Of a stretch of 64,000 bases of DNA, positions 21,797 through 33,767 are shown in pieces. Source of the stretch: Gloeopeniophorella convolvens (Eukaryota > Basidiomycota > Agaricomycetes > Russulales); the NCBI GenBank assembly GCA_022496205.1, contig WTXD01000003.1:62001-126000 (forward strand), read 5' to 3'. The notes beneath the pieces were generated by a model. The model did not search any database and was not told where the DNA came from. It was given only the letters and a program-made list of their open reading frames with translations. A program made the position numbers and the translations under genes. The stretch's first letter is position 1; each line of letters starts with the position of its first letter.

Positions 21797-24653
21797 ATGG
21801 CGCCCCTCAAGCCACGCTTGTTTGCCCCACCCCCACCAACAACTCTAGATGACTTCTTCAAGAAACCAGGTCCTTCCAGCGGCAAGGGCGCGCCTCCGAA
21901 GATAGCGAAACGTGCGCCTGTGAAGCTTTCGAGCACTCAGACCAAACAGAAGACGAAATACATCCCGCCGCCCAGCGCAGAGGTGATCGTCATTGACTCG
22001 GACGACGACGACGGTGACGCGCCCGTTGCGCGTGGCAAGCGGAAAGCGGAAGACAATGCCGGGGGAGGTTCTGACATTGAAGTAGTCCTGGACAATCCTC
22101 TGCACGGCAGCACTACGTCTGGCTCGGGAAAGCGGACGAAGGTCGAAGCCGAGCCCGGAGGATCGCGACAAGGACGTTTTGACTTCACGGAGCTCTTCAC
22201 GATCTCCCAGGGCGACCCTCGCGAGTACGCTGAGTTTGGAAGACCGAAACTCCTTATTTCTGCTCGTGACGGGGAGCCCGCAGTCAAAGACGAGACGACC
22301 CCCGCTAAGCTGGCCAGTGAGACATCTCTGCCGAGTTGGACCAATGATGCCACTCCTGACAAGGACCCACCACTCACCCCTAAACCGCCGCTCTTCTTCA
22401 CCGATCCAGATTCTCCACCTCGTTCCTCCCCAAAGAAGCCGAAAAGAGATCCCTCTGCGACTCCAAGTCGTGCAGCGCCGGTCGACGTCATCGAAATTGA
22501 TGATGAGTGGGAGACGGGCGATGATGAGCTTGCGCGGGCTGGTACGGGAGCGGACGAATCCGTTTTGGAACTGACAGACGACGATGAGATTGAAGAAGTG
22601 CTCAAATTGGAAGATGAATCGAACATGTCTACAGGAGACACCCTGGACGAGTGCCCGTTCTGTGGGAAGATGCTGAAAGGTTCTTCTGCTGTTGTCAGTA
22701 CGCTGGTTGTCATTGCTGCTGGCTTTTGCTCACGGGTTCGAATGCAGGAAATTCAGACACATATCAATGACTGCTGCGACTCGTTCTCCCGCACTGGTCC
22801 ATCACCTTCACCACCCCTTTCTCCACGCAACGCGCCGACACCGCCGCCACGGTCTAAGGGCAAGGGCTCAGCAGGATCGAACGCCTTCTCTGTGCTCATG
22901 TCCTCGCACAAGGAGAATAGTGCGTGGAAGGAAGCCGAGGTCGCCGAAGACAGGAGCTTCCGCTCAACAAAGGCTAACGGGCGACGGAAGGCGCCATTCT
23001 ACAAGGTCATGCAGGGCATGCCGATTGCAGTTGACGCATTCAGATATGGCGCTATCCCGGGCGTGACGTCTTATTTCTTAACGTATGTTGTGTTGGATTT
23101 TCCCGGGTCCCCATCATACTAATTATTCGTATATGGCTAGACATGCTCATTCAGATCATTATACTAACCTCTCTTCAAGTTGGAAGGCTGGCCCGATTTA
23201 TTGCTCTGGTAAGCGCTCGCGGATGGTTCTCTCCGTGCGAGTCTGACGCCACGATGCAGAGGGCACTGCCAACCTCATCATACACATGCTATCCGTGGAC
23301 CCGAAATGGGTCCATCCTCTCCCTATGGACGTGCCAGCATCGATCCCAAATTCAGGCGGCGTCACAGTGACCCTCATAGAGGCGAATCATTGTGAGTCTC
23401 TTAAACCCCGCATCACGCCCGTTCTCACGCTGTCTGTGATCAGGTCCAGGATCTTCGTTATTTTTCTTCGAAGGACCGCAGACTGTTGACGCAGGCGATA
23501 GTGTGTACAAGTCCAACTTCGTAGGCACATCTCGGACCTTCCGCTATCTCCACTGCGGCGACTTCCGAGCGTCGCCACAGCATGTACTCCACCCAGCTGT
23601 GAAGGGCAAACGGATCGACATTGTATACCTGGATACCACATACCTAAACCCTAGAGTGGGTTGGGAACCCTATCCTACTTGACTTGCTTTGCTCACTCGC
23701 AGCAGTATCTATTCCCTTCTCAGACGCAGGTTATCTCAGCGTGCGCAGAGCTCGCGAAGCGCCTGGTGCTGGGCCAAAGCACAACACGTGACGATGATAA
23801 GGGGTCTGTCAGCAACTGGTTTACTTTAATACCCAAGAGTGAATCAAAGAGCAACGTCAAGATTCAGAACACGCTCATCGTTGTTGGGTAAGTCTCCTTG
23901 ACTGCTCGGGTTTGAGGGGAACGGCATCTCTGACGTGATTGATGAAGAACATACACCATTGGCAAGGAGCGAATCGCGAAAGGTTTGTTCCAGGGACGCT
24001 TTGACGCGCGTCCTATACTGATCCGCCACGCAGCGATTGCAAGAGCGCTTTGTACCAAAGTGTACTGCGATTCCCGGAAGGCGGCGGTCCTCCGGTGCCA
24101 ATCCGACCCCGAACTGCATGAGATGCTGACCAACGACCCATACGCCGCCGGTGTGCACCTGGTGCCTCTCTCCATCGCATCTTCAGACCGGCTTCGGGAA
24201 TACATGGGGCGTTGGAAGGGTCACTGGACCAAGGCTGTCGGCTTCCGCCCGACCGGCTGGACGTGCGTTATTTGTCCTTTGCTTGCATACGCCGATCATG
24301 ACGCACCGCCGGCGCACAGGTACTCTCCACCTGCCGGCAGCAACACCTCGCCGACCATCGCCTCCGTGATCGCGCATCCGCCGCACCGCGAGTTCACGGA
24401 CGCGCACCTACACCCCGCGCGTGGTTCGACGCCAGCCGCACAGCTGTTCGGCGTGCCGTACTCGGAGCACAGCTCGTTCTTCGAGCTTACGTGCTTCGCG
24501 CTCTCGGTCGACTGGGCGCGCATCGTCGCGACGGTGAACGTCGAGAACGCATCAGGACGCAACAAGATTGCCACGTGGGTCGCACGCTGGGAGGCGGAGC
24601 GAAAGAGGCGTCCGCCAGGGATCGTGCCGTACCGCACGATTGAGTACTGGTAA
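21797..24653 (+). CDS. PSO2: DNA crosslink repair nuclease Pso2/Snm1
   Basis: 5' exonuclease of the metallo-beta-lactamase/beta-CASP family that repairs interstrand crosslinks. The N-terminus begins MAPLKPRLFAPPPPTTLDDFF, whose TLDDFF segment resembles a PIP-like motif. A disordered acidic region carries several IDSDDDD/IEIDDEW (SIM-like) stretches. A UBZ4-type zinc finger has CPFCGKML and the partner half IQTHINDCCD on the next exon. The nuclease core has HAHSDHY (HxHxDH zinc ligands), LIEANHCPGSSLFFFEG, YLHCGDFRAS, DIVYLDTTYLNP and VVGTYTIGKERIAKAIA; the end has GVPYSEHSSFFELTCF. Eight introns were traced, among them 22694-22747 (54 nt, in frame, splitting the UBZ finger). The stop follows YRTIEYW. 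Confidence 0.93.
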
Positions 24654-25761
24654 CGGGCGGTGGAACCGGCGACCGGTGATTAGTTTCGTGTTTTATATCT
24701 ACCTTGTGTATGTCGTGATTCTCTCGAATGTCTATGCTGACAATCGTGCCTTCTCAAAGTTATCGCCCGGGAAACCCGGCACTTGGCGCCAAAGGTGACG
24801 CTGTGCACTTGACGTGGCTCGGATCCACGCTCCTACTTGAGTATGTGTTGTGCGGGACCAACGCCGCGCGGGCGGCCCTTTCGAATATTGGGGTGCGATG
24901 TGTTTTACCGGTTATCGTACGATTGACTCGTGGCGCTTGGTAATGCACATTGTATTTACACCATGAGGCACGCGAGGTGAGCGTCAACCTAGCAACTACG
25001 TGATTAGCATGCTGAAAGGAAGGGGTAGACAGAAATCCGTGCTACATAGGGTTCTGTACCCACAGGTGCACGTTAATGGATTAAATAAAATAAAAAACGT
25101 GATTGGCATTCTCATCGTCGAAACTCAGAGTGATGAGCTTGAAGACCTGTCGAATAGCAATCTAAGTCTGTATTGCGGGACATGGAGTGAGTGACCGTGC
25201 TCAATGATGATCATACCACAACTGATTCACTTCAGAGGGGTAATCGACGGTCGCCCGTGTTTTCTGTGGCTGATCGGGAGATCGTTCGCGCGCTCATCTC
25301 ATGTGGGATGATCTCGGCAGGCCTTGGCACACCTTCAGACAAGCATCTAGTCGCCTCAGTATGAACGCTCAGAACTGGACATACGTAGCGGAGGCAAGTC
25401 TGATAGCCTAGAGTGAGTCAGCAAATCGATTATAGTGCTTGCCAACGTGACCCTGAAACAATCTAGCTCCTAACTGGCCGCTATACCAAATTATCTTCAC
25501 GTCATTCGGCCTGCTCATGGGACCGACGAGTCTTGGACGGCCCGTAGCCAGGAGCGGAGATCCTGCGGTGACATTTATTGCACACGAAGGCTCTGGCGCG
25601 CCGACTCTGCTATCGTAAAAGCTCTAAACCCAATCATCTCTTTCTTACATGAGGGCCTTCTCAAGGGGTTCAAAAGGACTGCGAGTGCACGCCTTTCCGA
25701 CACCAACTCCACTTAGCACCTTAAGTCTCCTCCTTGACTGTCACCCTGCCCAATCCCTCCT
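24654..25761. other. intergenic, no gene recognised
   Basis: About 1.1 kb between PSO2 and the alpha/beta hydrolase. No frame shows a family motif or paired splice signals that I could trust. Confidence 0.5.
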
Positions 25762-26996
25762 ATGTCTGACATCGTCTGGAAGCGATTAGGCGTTTTTGCC
25801 TTTCTAGATTCTGGTGTTCCTCCAAGCCACCAGGAGGGCTATACGACCCTCGTCATTGTCCACGGCTTCGCCTGGCCAGCAGGTTTGCACCCCTGCCATC
25901 ACTAATGTAACCATTTTGATAACATACGTTTTCTGCAGGTGTATTCAGTCGCATGTTTCCCTTCGCCAACAAAACTGGCTCTCGCGTTGTGATAATCAAT
26001 AGACGAGGATATCCAGGGTCCGAGCCATTCGCTGATGAAGATCGCGCTTTGCTCGCGTCGTCAATGGAGGATACCTCAGAAGGCCTGAAATGTGCAGATG
26101 AGTTCATGAAGCAGCGTGCAGAAGAGCTACACGACTTCCTTGTCGAGCTGGTGAAGTCCGAGAGCCTGGCCATCAACCGCGTCATGTTGGCTGGATGGTC
26201 ACTTGGCGCTTCCTGGATGACTGCGTTCCTCGCAAACGCCGCCTCATTCGATGACAGCGAAGTAAAGTTGCACCAATACCTCCGCCGGGTTATCGCATAT
26301 GGTATGCAACTCCCCGGCGCTTGTATTTCACCGCCGACTGGCGGTGTACTCATGTGAGCACCCACAGACGCGCCGGCCCACATATTGGGCTATCCATACC
26401 CACAGGGTTACTACTATCCCTTGAACGATCCGTCTATCTCTCTTGAAGAAGGCGTGAAGAGGTTCCCGCTGTGGGTCACCAGCTACTACGACCACGGCAA
26501 CACACTCGAGACGCTCTCCCTTCTCAGCACCTCCTCTAACCCGCTGCCCACCATCACTGGAATGACGCCTGAGAACCTGGCCTTGGCGCTCTACGTGGCC
26601 CCCGCTGCACCCGACGGGACAGACGGGCTGACCCACACCAGCTGTGTTGATCGCGGACTTTACGCCCAGCTGCGTAAGGCTACACTCTACCCACCCCCAC
26701 AAGCAGAGCGCGGTTGGAGCGATGTAGAGTTCCGTTGCCTGTGGTGCGACCGCTCTAACTGGCTGATGCCGTGGGGTAGATGGGCTCTCGAGGCGGAGGT
26801 CTCCGCCGCGAAGGAGTCAGGGGCGAACATTAGAGAGATCTCGGTGATGCGTATGCGTGGGTCGAACCATTTTGTGAGCTAGGTGTATGCTCTCTGGTAC
26901 GTCTATTCTACTGACGCTGATGTTCAGGCCCATTGGGATGAGCCCGAGAGGACGCTGAGAGTCTTGCTATCCGACTCACCCGATGCCGACCTGTGA
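25762..26996 (+). CDS. alpha/beta-hydrolase fold protein
   Basis: Exons 25762-25882, 25939-26301, 26368-26873 and 26928-26996 give 352 residues with all junctions in frame. It starts MSDIVWKRLGVFAFLDSG. The oxyanion segment is LVIVHGFAWPAG, the strand-turn RVVIINRRGYPGS is typical, the nucleophile elbow is LAGWSLGASWM (GxSxG), and the likely His is in RGSNHFAHWDEPERTL. No signal peptide is seen, so it is probably cytosolic. Substrate is unknown; esterase, lipase-like or peptidase activity are all possible. Confidence 0.82.
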
Positions 26997-27563
26997 GGCT
27001 GGGAGCTCGGTCATCAAAATTCTCTTGCAGGAAAGAGAGCTATTAATGTTCTCATTGTTCAACGTCGTGTGTTGATACAGATGATGAAATATTGCGCTGA
27101 CAACAGAGTCGAGAGCCCATGAGCTAGACTGACACAAACTGTTCGGGGTCCCGACAGGCGGCCCGTTGAAGGTAGAGCATGTAGCACTGTCGCTTCGGAC
27201 ATAGCGTCAATTGCCTGACCGCGCGCCGTACGTGTATGGGGTGGGGAGTTGTCTTATCGCGTTCTCTGTCTAGTGCGATGATGTTCTGCCGCTGATCTCT
27301 GCGGACACTCGATGTAGCAGTGCATCATGCCACTTTCCCGTATTCCTGCCTCATTTTCTCCCCGAGCACGATTCCTGCCTCATTATCAAAGGTACACAGG
27401 GCAAGAGGTCGGTGTTTCGACTGCTGAACACGTAATTTTCTTCAGAAATTGAAGCGGAATATAAGGAGACTATTATCATTCGTGATCGCTTTAGAGACTG
27501 TACACATAGTTATTTATAATTTGATCGTCATTCTGTCGTGATTACCAGAAAAAGGAATAAGAG
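26997..27563. other. intergenic, no gene recognised
   Basis: About 570 bases between the convergent ends of the hydrolase and the F-box gene. AT-rich stretches near 27480-27550 may belong to 3' untranslated regions. Confidence 0.5.
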
Positions 27564-29232
27564 CTACACCCGTGAAGCGTAAAGTGTGCAACACAGGCGT
27601 ACCTCTGGATTCATTTCGGACACCACTAGCGTGTCTTCGAAGAGCGTGAAAAGTAGGCAACCGTCAAGTTCTTGGCTCAAATCTTCATGAAGAACGACCT
27701 CTTGTTCCCAGAAAGGAAAGGTATCCGTGGTACTTGCTCCAAGGTTGTCCGAGACGCGTACAGGATGGTAATCAGAGACCTTGAGGACCCAGCGTCGATC
27801 GCTCTCCCGGAACACTGGAGCGCCACTGATAGTACGCATACCTGCTACAGCGGATATGATATTAGAACAACGTTGCTCGCCAAGGAAGCGTATTGATGAA
27901 CGGAGCCAAGTGTCAGTTAGGGATACTCGTATGACGCTCGGCGATGATGACGGCGCCATAGCGAGGGATAACAGTGCACGTGTAGGTATGTGAATGTTGT
28001 ATTCAACTGGAATAACGAATTGAATCGCGTCCGTGGAGCTTTTGTCCATGATCTGCAATACAATGAGTCTATCTTTGCCACTGTCGCGGAAACGCTCCCC
28101 TGGCTGGTAGGGGCTTGACTGTGGCCTCGGCATGATTGCATCGTGTCTCAAGCGTAGATGTGTGGACCATGAGGGTGATTGGCACCACAGATAGGGGTGC
28201 GTGATGCAGAATTTCCGCACACTATTGGTAGGAGCGTGTTGAGGGTCCGCGGGAATGTGATGGATATCGAGGTTGATGGACTGGGTGTTATATCGGGAGG
28301 GTTCGGCACAGAGGATGTGTTGTTCGTCCAGGAAATCAAACTCGGGCAAATGGTTGAAGGGGGGGTCTTGTCGGAAAACTCAGCGACAACATTCCACTAA
28401 CTATACGGCCAGCTCACAATAGTAGAGATGAGCTGTCCTGTCTTCCAATTCCAGACGAGTATGGAAACCCTGTAGCCCTGCTGTCGAGCAACAGAGGCGA
28501 CACGATTGCCGCAAATAATTGGAGGACAGACGTTGCTCAAGGTGTAATCGGCAACCGGAAGTTCAACGACGCCATGCGTCTGGTTCAGGGGATGGGCATC
28601 TCCCAATGTCAGTGATAAAACGTGGAACTGCTTGCTCCATCTCCTGAAAGGGCTCCAGTAAGTAATAATCTCGCGGTTTAATAAGAATGTCCCACGTTTG
28701 AAGAATGCACAGGTCCTGAACGGCGTCGATATTATATTGAGTCAATGTCTCCGGGACTGCAAACTCCAGGTCCGTCTCCTCGACACCACGCAACATTGAA
28801 GGGAAGCGTTTCAAAGTAAGCACAACACCATCAGAGATGGTTTTCTGTGTCGTGATAACATTTCCAGAAACAACAGAGCTTCGCCAATTCACGTCGTTCA
28901 AAACAAGAAGCATCGATTGTGGAGAACGCTAGCTCTCGCCACGCGTTCAGATACCTTTCAAGCTGTTCCCGCCGATGAGCGGAGGATCCTCTAGGGTTGT
29001 CTTGCATGCCGAACGCCGCAAGCTCGACCATGTAAAGTAGAGCGGGTGATGTGCCGATTACATCTCTCAGTCTGGTGCATGTCTATAGCCAATCATGTGA
29101 GCGAGCCTAGGAACAGACTGAGCATCAACAGGAACTCACCATCCGACAAGCAACGATAGTACGATAGTCGCCCAATTCTAAGATAACAATGACGAGCTCC
29201 GCAGGAAGGGACAAAAGAGTAGGGTGACACAT
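27564..29232 (-). CDS. F-box domain protein 1
   Basis: Agaricomycete-type F-box protein, a likely SCF substrate adaptor. The first exon (29232-29140) carries the F-box start LLSLPAELVIVILELGDYRTIVACRM. The second starts at 29082 with TCTRLRDVIGTSPALLYMVELAAFGM, then LERYLNAWREL. Later blocks are VVSGNVITTQKTISDG, FHVLSLTLGDAHPLNQ, LVWNWKTGQL and FLDEQHILC, which follow the WD-like core usual in this expanded family. A 52-nt intron ending CCCTTTCAG restores the frame near 28640, and an intron of only 39 nt is needed near 28400. Between about 28985 and 28915 the frame changes by one base without an obvious intron: either a frameshift, or a weak 76-nt intron that would delete the conserved AWREL. 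May be a recent pseudogene. Confidence 0.7.
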
Positions 29233-30369
29233 GGACGAGCACTAGTCTCGTTCTCAGACGTTCTAGGAGAGGTCGAGTTACTCGAGCGAGGGGGAGGGGA
29301 GGTATAGGGGGAGCCGTGTGCTTTGACTCCGAATTTGTTCTCAGTCCAAGGTACCGCGGCCTCGGCTGCCCTATCAAGTCTTCCTCTCCCCGACCTTCCT
29401 CCCTCACCGAAAACGTTTGGGAACGAGACTAGGACGAGCACGATGACCGCTGGCGGGCACTGGGTTATTCACCTAGTAGCCTCAATCGGAGCTTGAAAGA
29501 ATAGATCGCCTGTCGTCCACTTTGCGAGGCGCAGTTGAAGTCAAGCCTTGCTGAGTGCCAGTGACTCGAGCGCCCAGAAGGTCCCGTTGATCGCGTATCT
29601 GAACGGAAAATCCACATTGATTGTGCCGCTGCCTGCACGGGAAGGGTGATAACGTTTGCAGGACTTGTCGCGCGTGCCAGAACAATGCTTTTACTCTGGA
29701 GCCCAGTGGTAGACCAGACTCGTAGAGTGGATGACGATGAAGTTGGTGGGATCTCGATCAGCACCCGTTGCTTCGATACATAATCGATCACGCACGTGTA
29801 TAAGGTTATTTGAACCTCGCCCCGGCCGCGGCGTCCGCGCTCCGGTGACCCCTTTCCGCAATGATCTCTGCGGCCGCGATTCCTGAGGGTGACGTGCTCA
29901 TTCTCTCTGCCACACGCGTGCACGGACCCGTATGAGCTGCTTCAGGCTGACTGCTTCGAGGCATTCAATGACGGGGATTTGGACGTACGTTACCGCCCAT
30001 AAGCACGGTTCATCAGAAGATATCAATGACATTGTGAAGCTTACAGGACTTGGAACGGAGTGGAACAAACGCAGGTTATCTCAGCCATCTGGCTTCTCTT
30101 GAGCGATCAGCGGCGTGCGACTCCAATATTCGATCGATTACGCGTTACAGGGGACGAAAGGATGTCGCGCCGCACCGTCCTTGACCCACTCTCCATCGAC
30201 GCCCTCGTGGTGCCAGTGGTGACACGTAAAATAACCCGGTCTTCATAATCGTGACATACTAACTTTCCAACTAACGGAAGCACATCCATACGGGGAACGT
30301 TTGAGGTGAAGCTTGAAGCACAAGGACCATCCGCATGCAGAAACACCCTCGGGTACCTTCAGGCTCCGT
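29233..30369. other. divergent intergenic region, F-box 1 and peptidase
   Basis: About 1.1 kb. Open frames exist on both strands but none shows a known motif, signal peptide or consistent splicing. I see no supported gene. Confidence 0.45.
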
Positions 30370-30375
30370 TATAAA
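30370..30375 (+). promoter_or_regulatory. TATA-like box of the S33 peptidase
   Basis: TATAAA about 40 bases upstream of the ATG at 30414. Confidence 0.5.
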
Positions 30376-30413
30376 GTGGGGGGTCTCGTCGCGCTCTTCC
30401 CGCAACAACCAAC

Positions 30414-31386
30414 ATGCCTTCTGAGACCAGCGGACGCCTCGAGTTTACCTATGCTGGGGAAACCTATCACACCTGGTACAGAGTCGATGGTGACTTGAGC
30501 TCAGGTGTAACGCCCCTTGTTGTCGTTCACGGTGGCCCAGGCACTCCCCACGGCTACATGATCCAGCACGTCGAACTCCTACAAATCCATAACATCCCCA
30601 CCATCATGTATGACCAAATTGGCTGTGGTCAGTCTACGCGTCTCCAGGACAAGCCCAAGGAGTTCTTGACCATCGAGCTTTTCGAAGCTGAACTCGACAA
30701 CCTCCTTTCCAAGCTCGGTGTTGCCAATAACTTTAGCCTCCTCGGCCACTCCTGGGGAGGTATGGTGGGAGTCGAATTCGTCGCCAATCGTCAGCCTCAT
30801 GGCTTGAAGCGACTCGTTCTTACAAACTCGCTCGCATCAATGCGCCTGTGGGAAGTCAGTTTGGGAAAGCTGCTCAGCCGCTACCCTCAGGAGTTCCAGA
30901 ACATGCTCCTCAAACACGAGGAGGAAGGGACGACGAGCAGCGAGGAATACGAAGAAGGCATGATGCGCTTCTTCCACCAGCATCTCTGCCGGCTTGACCC
31001 TTGGCCCGCGGAGCTGTTCGCGGGGCTAGTCGACTTTCGGAAGGATCCGACAGTGCTCCATGCATTGTGAGTGTAGACCCGCTGTGTATCTTGTTAGATT
31101 TGCTCATCGATCGACTTCAAGGCTGGGCCCTGCCGAGTTCAAAATCTTGGGTTCGTTGAAGGCGTGGTCTGTGATCGACAAACTCGACAAGATCACCTGT
31201 CCCACTCTTCTGATCAATAGCGTGCATGATGAGGCGCAGGACGAGTGTCAGCTTCCGTTCTTCGAGCGGATTCCGAGGGTGAAGTGGGTGCAGTTCGCGA
31301 ACAGCAGTCATATGCCTTTTTTGGAGGAGAAAGAGAGGTATCTGCAAGTTGTGGGCGATTTCCTGACGAAGGAAGAGTACAAGTAG
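30414..31386 (+). CDS. proline iminopeptidase-like serine peptidase (S33)
   Basis: Alpha/beta hydrolase of peptidase family S33, 305 residues from exons 30414-31066 and 31122-31386. The N-terminal beta-sheet has LVVVHGGPGTPHGYM (the HGGPG oxyanion motif), then YDQIGCGQST and the nucleophile elbow LLGHSWGGMVGVEF (GxSxGG). The acid is probably the Asp in SVHDEAQDE and the His is in NSSHMPFLEE. These features fit prolyl aminopeptidase or the related amino-acid amidases. No signal peptide is visible, so it is likely cytosolic. The gene has one intron of 55 nt. Confidence 0.9.
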
Positions 31387-32148
31387 TCAGCACAATCTAT
31401 CATATATCGTGCAATGTACGGTATAACGCAAAGAGTAGATTTATATGGCTCTCACCGGCTCAAGCGCTCAAATTTTCAAACCGTGACCGCGACAAATGAT
31501 GACAGGATGGTGCCTTATGTAATATTGGGGCGTCGAGGCGCCTGACTCAGCACCCTGCAAGTTTTTCTTTTTTTAAACTCTGCATTTGTATACCGCAGCA
31601 AGTCTCAGCGCCCAAGTTCGTCAGGGCGTGGGGAGGCTATGACATGATGCACGACTCGCGCCATCATGTCGCTCTCCCTTTCCTTGAATCACCATTTTGC
31701 CGGCGAGTAACGCTTTAGCATCGGGTACAGCCAGCTCGGAGCAACATCGTCGTTTTGTGTATCTCGCAAGGGTGCGATTCCGCCCTGTTCACCACTTCAT
31801 GGGGCATTATGCATTATGTGGGCGTGCTCGTCGGACAACGCTCAGCCAACCCTGTGAGATCCAACACCGGGCCTCACGGCAGTCTTATGTACACAGTCAG
31901 ATGAGCTCCGTCATTGGCGCTGCCGCTCGTCCACCCTGCGACCAAGTTTGCGAACCGCGTTTTCCTTCGGACCTACAGTACTAAGTTAAGTACTTACTGT
32001 ATATTGTCGTGATGCGCTCATTTTACGGCAGCATTCCATGATATAGAAACGGCATGCGATGCCCGTATGCTGCGCCTCACGGTGGTCAACGACCGCTCGT
32101 AATGTTCGGGTGTGGAACGGCACGGCGTTATAGCTTCGAATTCCTGCG
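31387..32148. other. intergenic, no gene recognised
   Basis: About 760 bases between the peptidase and the small secreted protein. A T-run near 31565 is the only notable low-complexity feature. Confidence 0.5.
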
Positions 32149-32154
32149 TATAAA
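32149..32154 (+). promoter_or_regulatory. TATA-like box of the small secreted protein
   Basis: TATAAA about 120 bases upstream of the ATG at 32271. The spacing implies a 5' leader of roughly 80-90 bases. Confidence 0.4.
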
Positions 32155-32270
32155 GCCTGCGCCATTCCTCTTGTGAGCACCAGTGCGTCCCGACATCCTC
32201 TGGCCGGACAAAACCTCTCATCCACCAGCTTCAGCTTCTGCCCGCCCAGTCCATCTCCAGACCAATCATC

Positions 32271-32996
32271 ATGCTCGCTTCCACTATCGTCATCTCTCTT
32301 CTTGCTACGCTCTCCTTCGCTTCCCCTGTGGCACGCCAGTCCTCTGCACCCGCGTGCGCGTGGAACAGCGTAACGGACGCCAGCAATTTTACGCTCCTCT
32401 CTGTGCAGAAGTCGGATACCAGTATTCAGAAGCAGCTGGTGCTTGGCACGAACGGTCAGCCTAACGGCCTTACTGCTTTCCTAGGGGTGAGTTTGGCTCT
32501 GTTGGATCCGTCGACTCGGTACTGATTCGTGTCCTGGCAGACCGCTGAGTCTGTCACCGCGCCGATCGTGGCAGAGAACTTTGTCATGGCCAATGGAGGG
32601 ATCACTGGATATGGGGCAGACGACCGCGTGACCGCTGTCTCGCTTGCGGTTGCAGACGAGAACGGCTGGTTGTCGTTCGCCCGGCCCAGCCCACTTCTTA
32701 CTCCCGCTCCTGCTGACGCTTATTGCGAGTTGGTACGTGTCGGAACTTTCTTGTGATCCATCATTCTGAAGTTATGTCGGGTCCTATAGTTCAACACAAG
32801 CCCCCACGGCACTGAGTTCCCATACACTCTCGCAGCAAATGGCGAGAGCGAAGAGTTTTCTCTGTGCCAGAGCAGCACCAGCGACGAGTTCGTCATCATC
32901 TTCAACGCGGTACAGGCGAGCTCGCCTAGTGCCGGGTACATCTGGTCCTCTTGCCAGTCGGTGACCGTGTACATGATCTTCGCCGATCAGCAATGA
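32271..32996 (+). CDS. small secreted protein, unknown function
   Basis: Exons 32271-32486, 32541-32732 and 32790-32996 encode 204 residues. Residues 1-18 form a clear signal peptide (MLASTIVISLLATLSFAS), followed by PVARQ, which could be a processing site. The mature part has four Cys (PACAWN, AYCELF, FSLCQSS, SSCQSV), which would allow two disulfides, and several N-x-S/T sequons. I recognise no enzyme family. Introns of 54 and 57 nt have good GTGAGT/GTACGT donors. The C-terminal half (TLAANGESEEFSLCQSS, EFVIIFNAVQ) looks like a beta-rich fold. It could be an effector-like, cell-wall or surface protein; this is not decided by the sequence. Confidence 0.8.
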
Positions 32997-33767
32997 ATGC
33001 CTCTAGGGAATTTAAGTAATGATGTGGACTCGTTACGATCCTCTATGGAATGAGAAGTCGGCTGGACTCGCCTATACATCGGACCTGAATTATGGACTTC
33101 CAGCAGCGTATTAGTGTTCATCGGACTTATGGGTTTTAATAATACTTACCTCAAAGAGTACTTATGGACGTGGTAATGACAACCGTGGTAACGATGATTA
33201 TTGGACATGATCTGCAAACGAGGATCGGCACAGGCAGGGTACAGGGCGATTGCAGGGCCTTGGTGTTACAATGGTCATTTCTTCACCAACCTCAAAACTC
33301 ACGGTCACTGCGGGCGATACCTATTTCGTCGACTCCGGGTGCCACGAGTGGGGGAGTCATGAGCCCGAAGCATTCTCAATGGTGAGTCGATACCACTGAC
33401 TAGAACGGCCTAGCCATGATTACCATTACAGGCTGTTCGCCATGTTCTGTAGTAGATCAAATATAAGCTCCGTCCTATCCTCATACACTCCGCACCCATG
33501 TTTACACATAGTGGTCATAGGTTTCGTCACAAACCCCCAGCGAAGCTAGCGTGGGTCTAAACTAAGGGTACGCATCATTACTCGATATACCAACTTGTCG
33601 AACACGGCACTACTGCTACGGAGACTTCGAGTGGCCGAAGTTCGAGTCTACTAACTACCAATTATATCGTCTATAGTCCGTGTACTTGTCAACGTAATCA
33701 TGTACCGTCATAGATCATATGTCATACGCCGTGCATTCTAACAACGCAACTTCGAACCGCCGGCCCG
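32997..33767. other. intergenic with one exon-like fragment
   Basis: About 770 bases. Around 33260-33380 (+) an open stretch reads LGVTMVISSPTSK ... GDTYFVDSGCHEWG and ends at a GTGAGT donor at 33381, with an acceptor CAG near 33432. No start or partner exon was found, so it may be a gene remnant. Confidence 0.35.

Noticed and set aside
29465..29923. Possible minus-strand gene of 152 residues between F-box 1 and the peptidase
   Set aside because: No family resemblance, no signal peptide, no splice partner and noise-like composition.
33600..33665. tRNA-like B-box (GTTCGAGTC) with nearby GTGGCC
   Set aside because: No consistent acceptor, D or anticodon stems could be folded by eye; the spacing is wrong.
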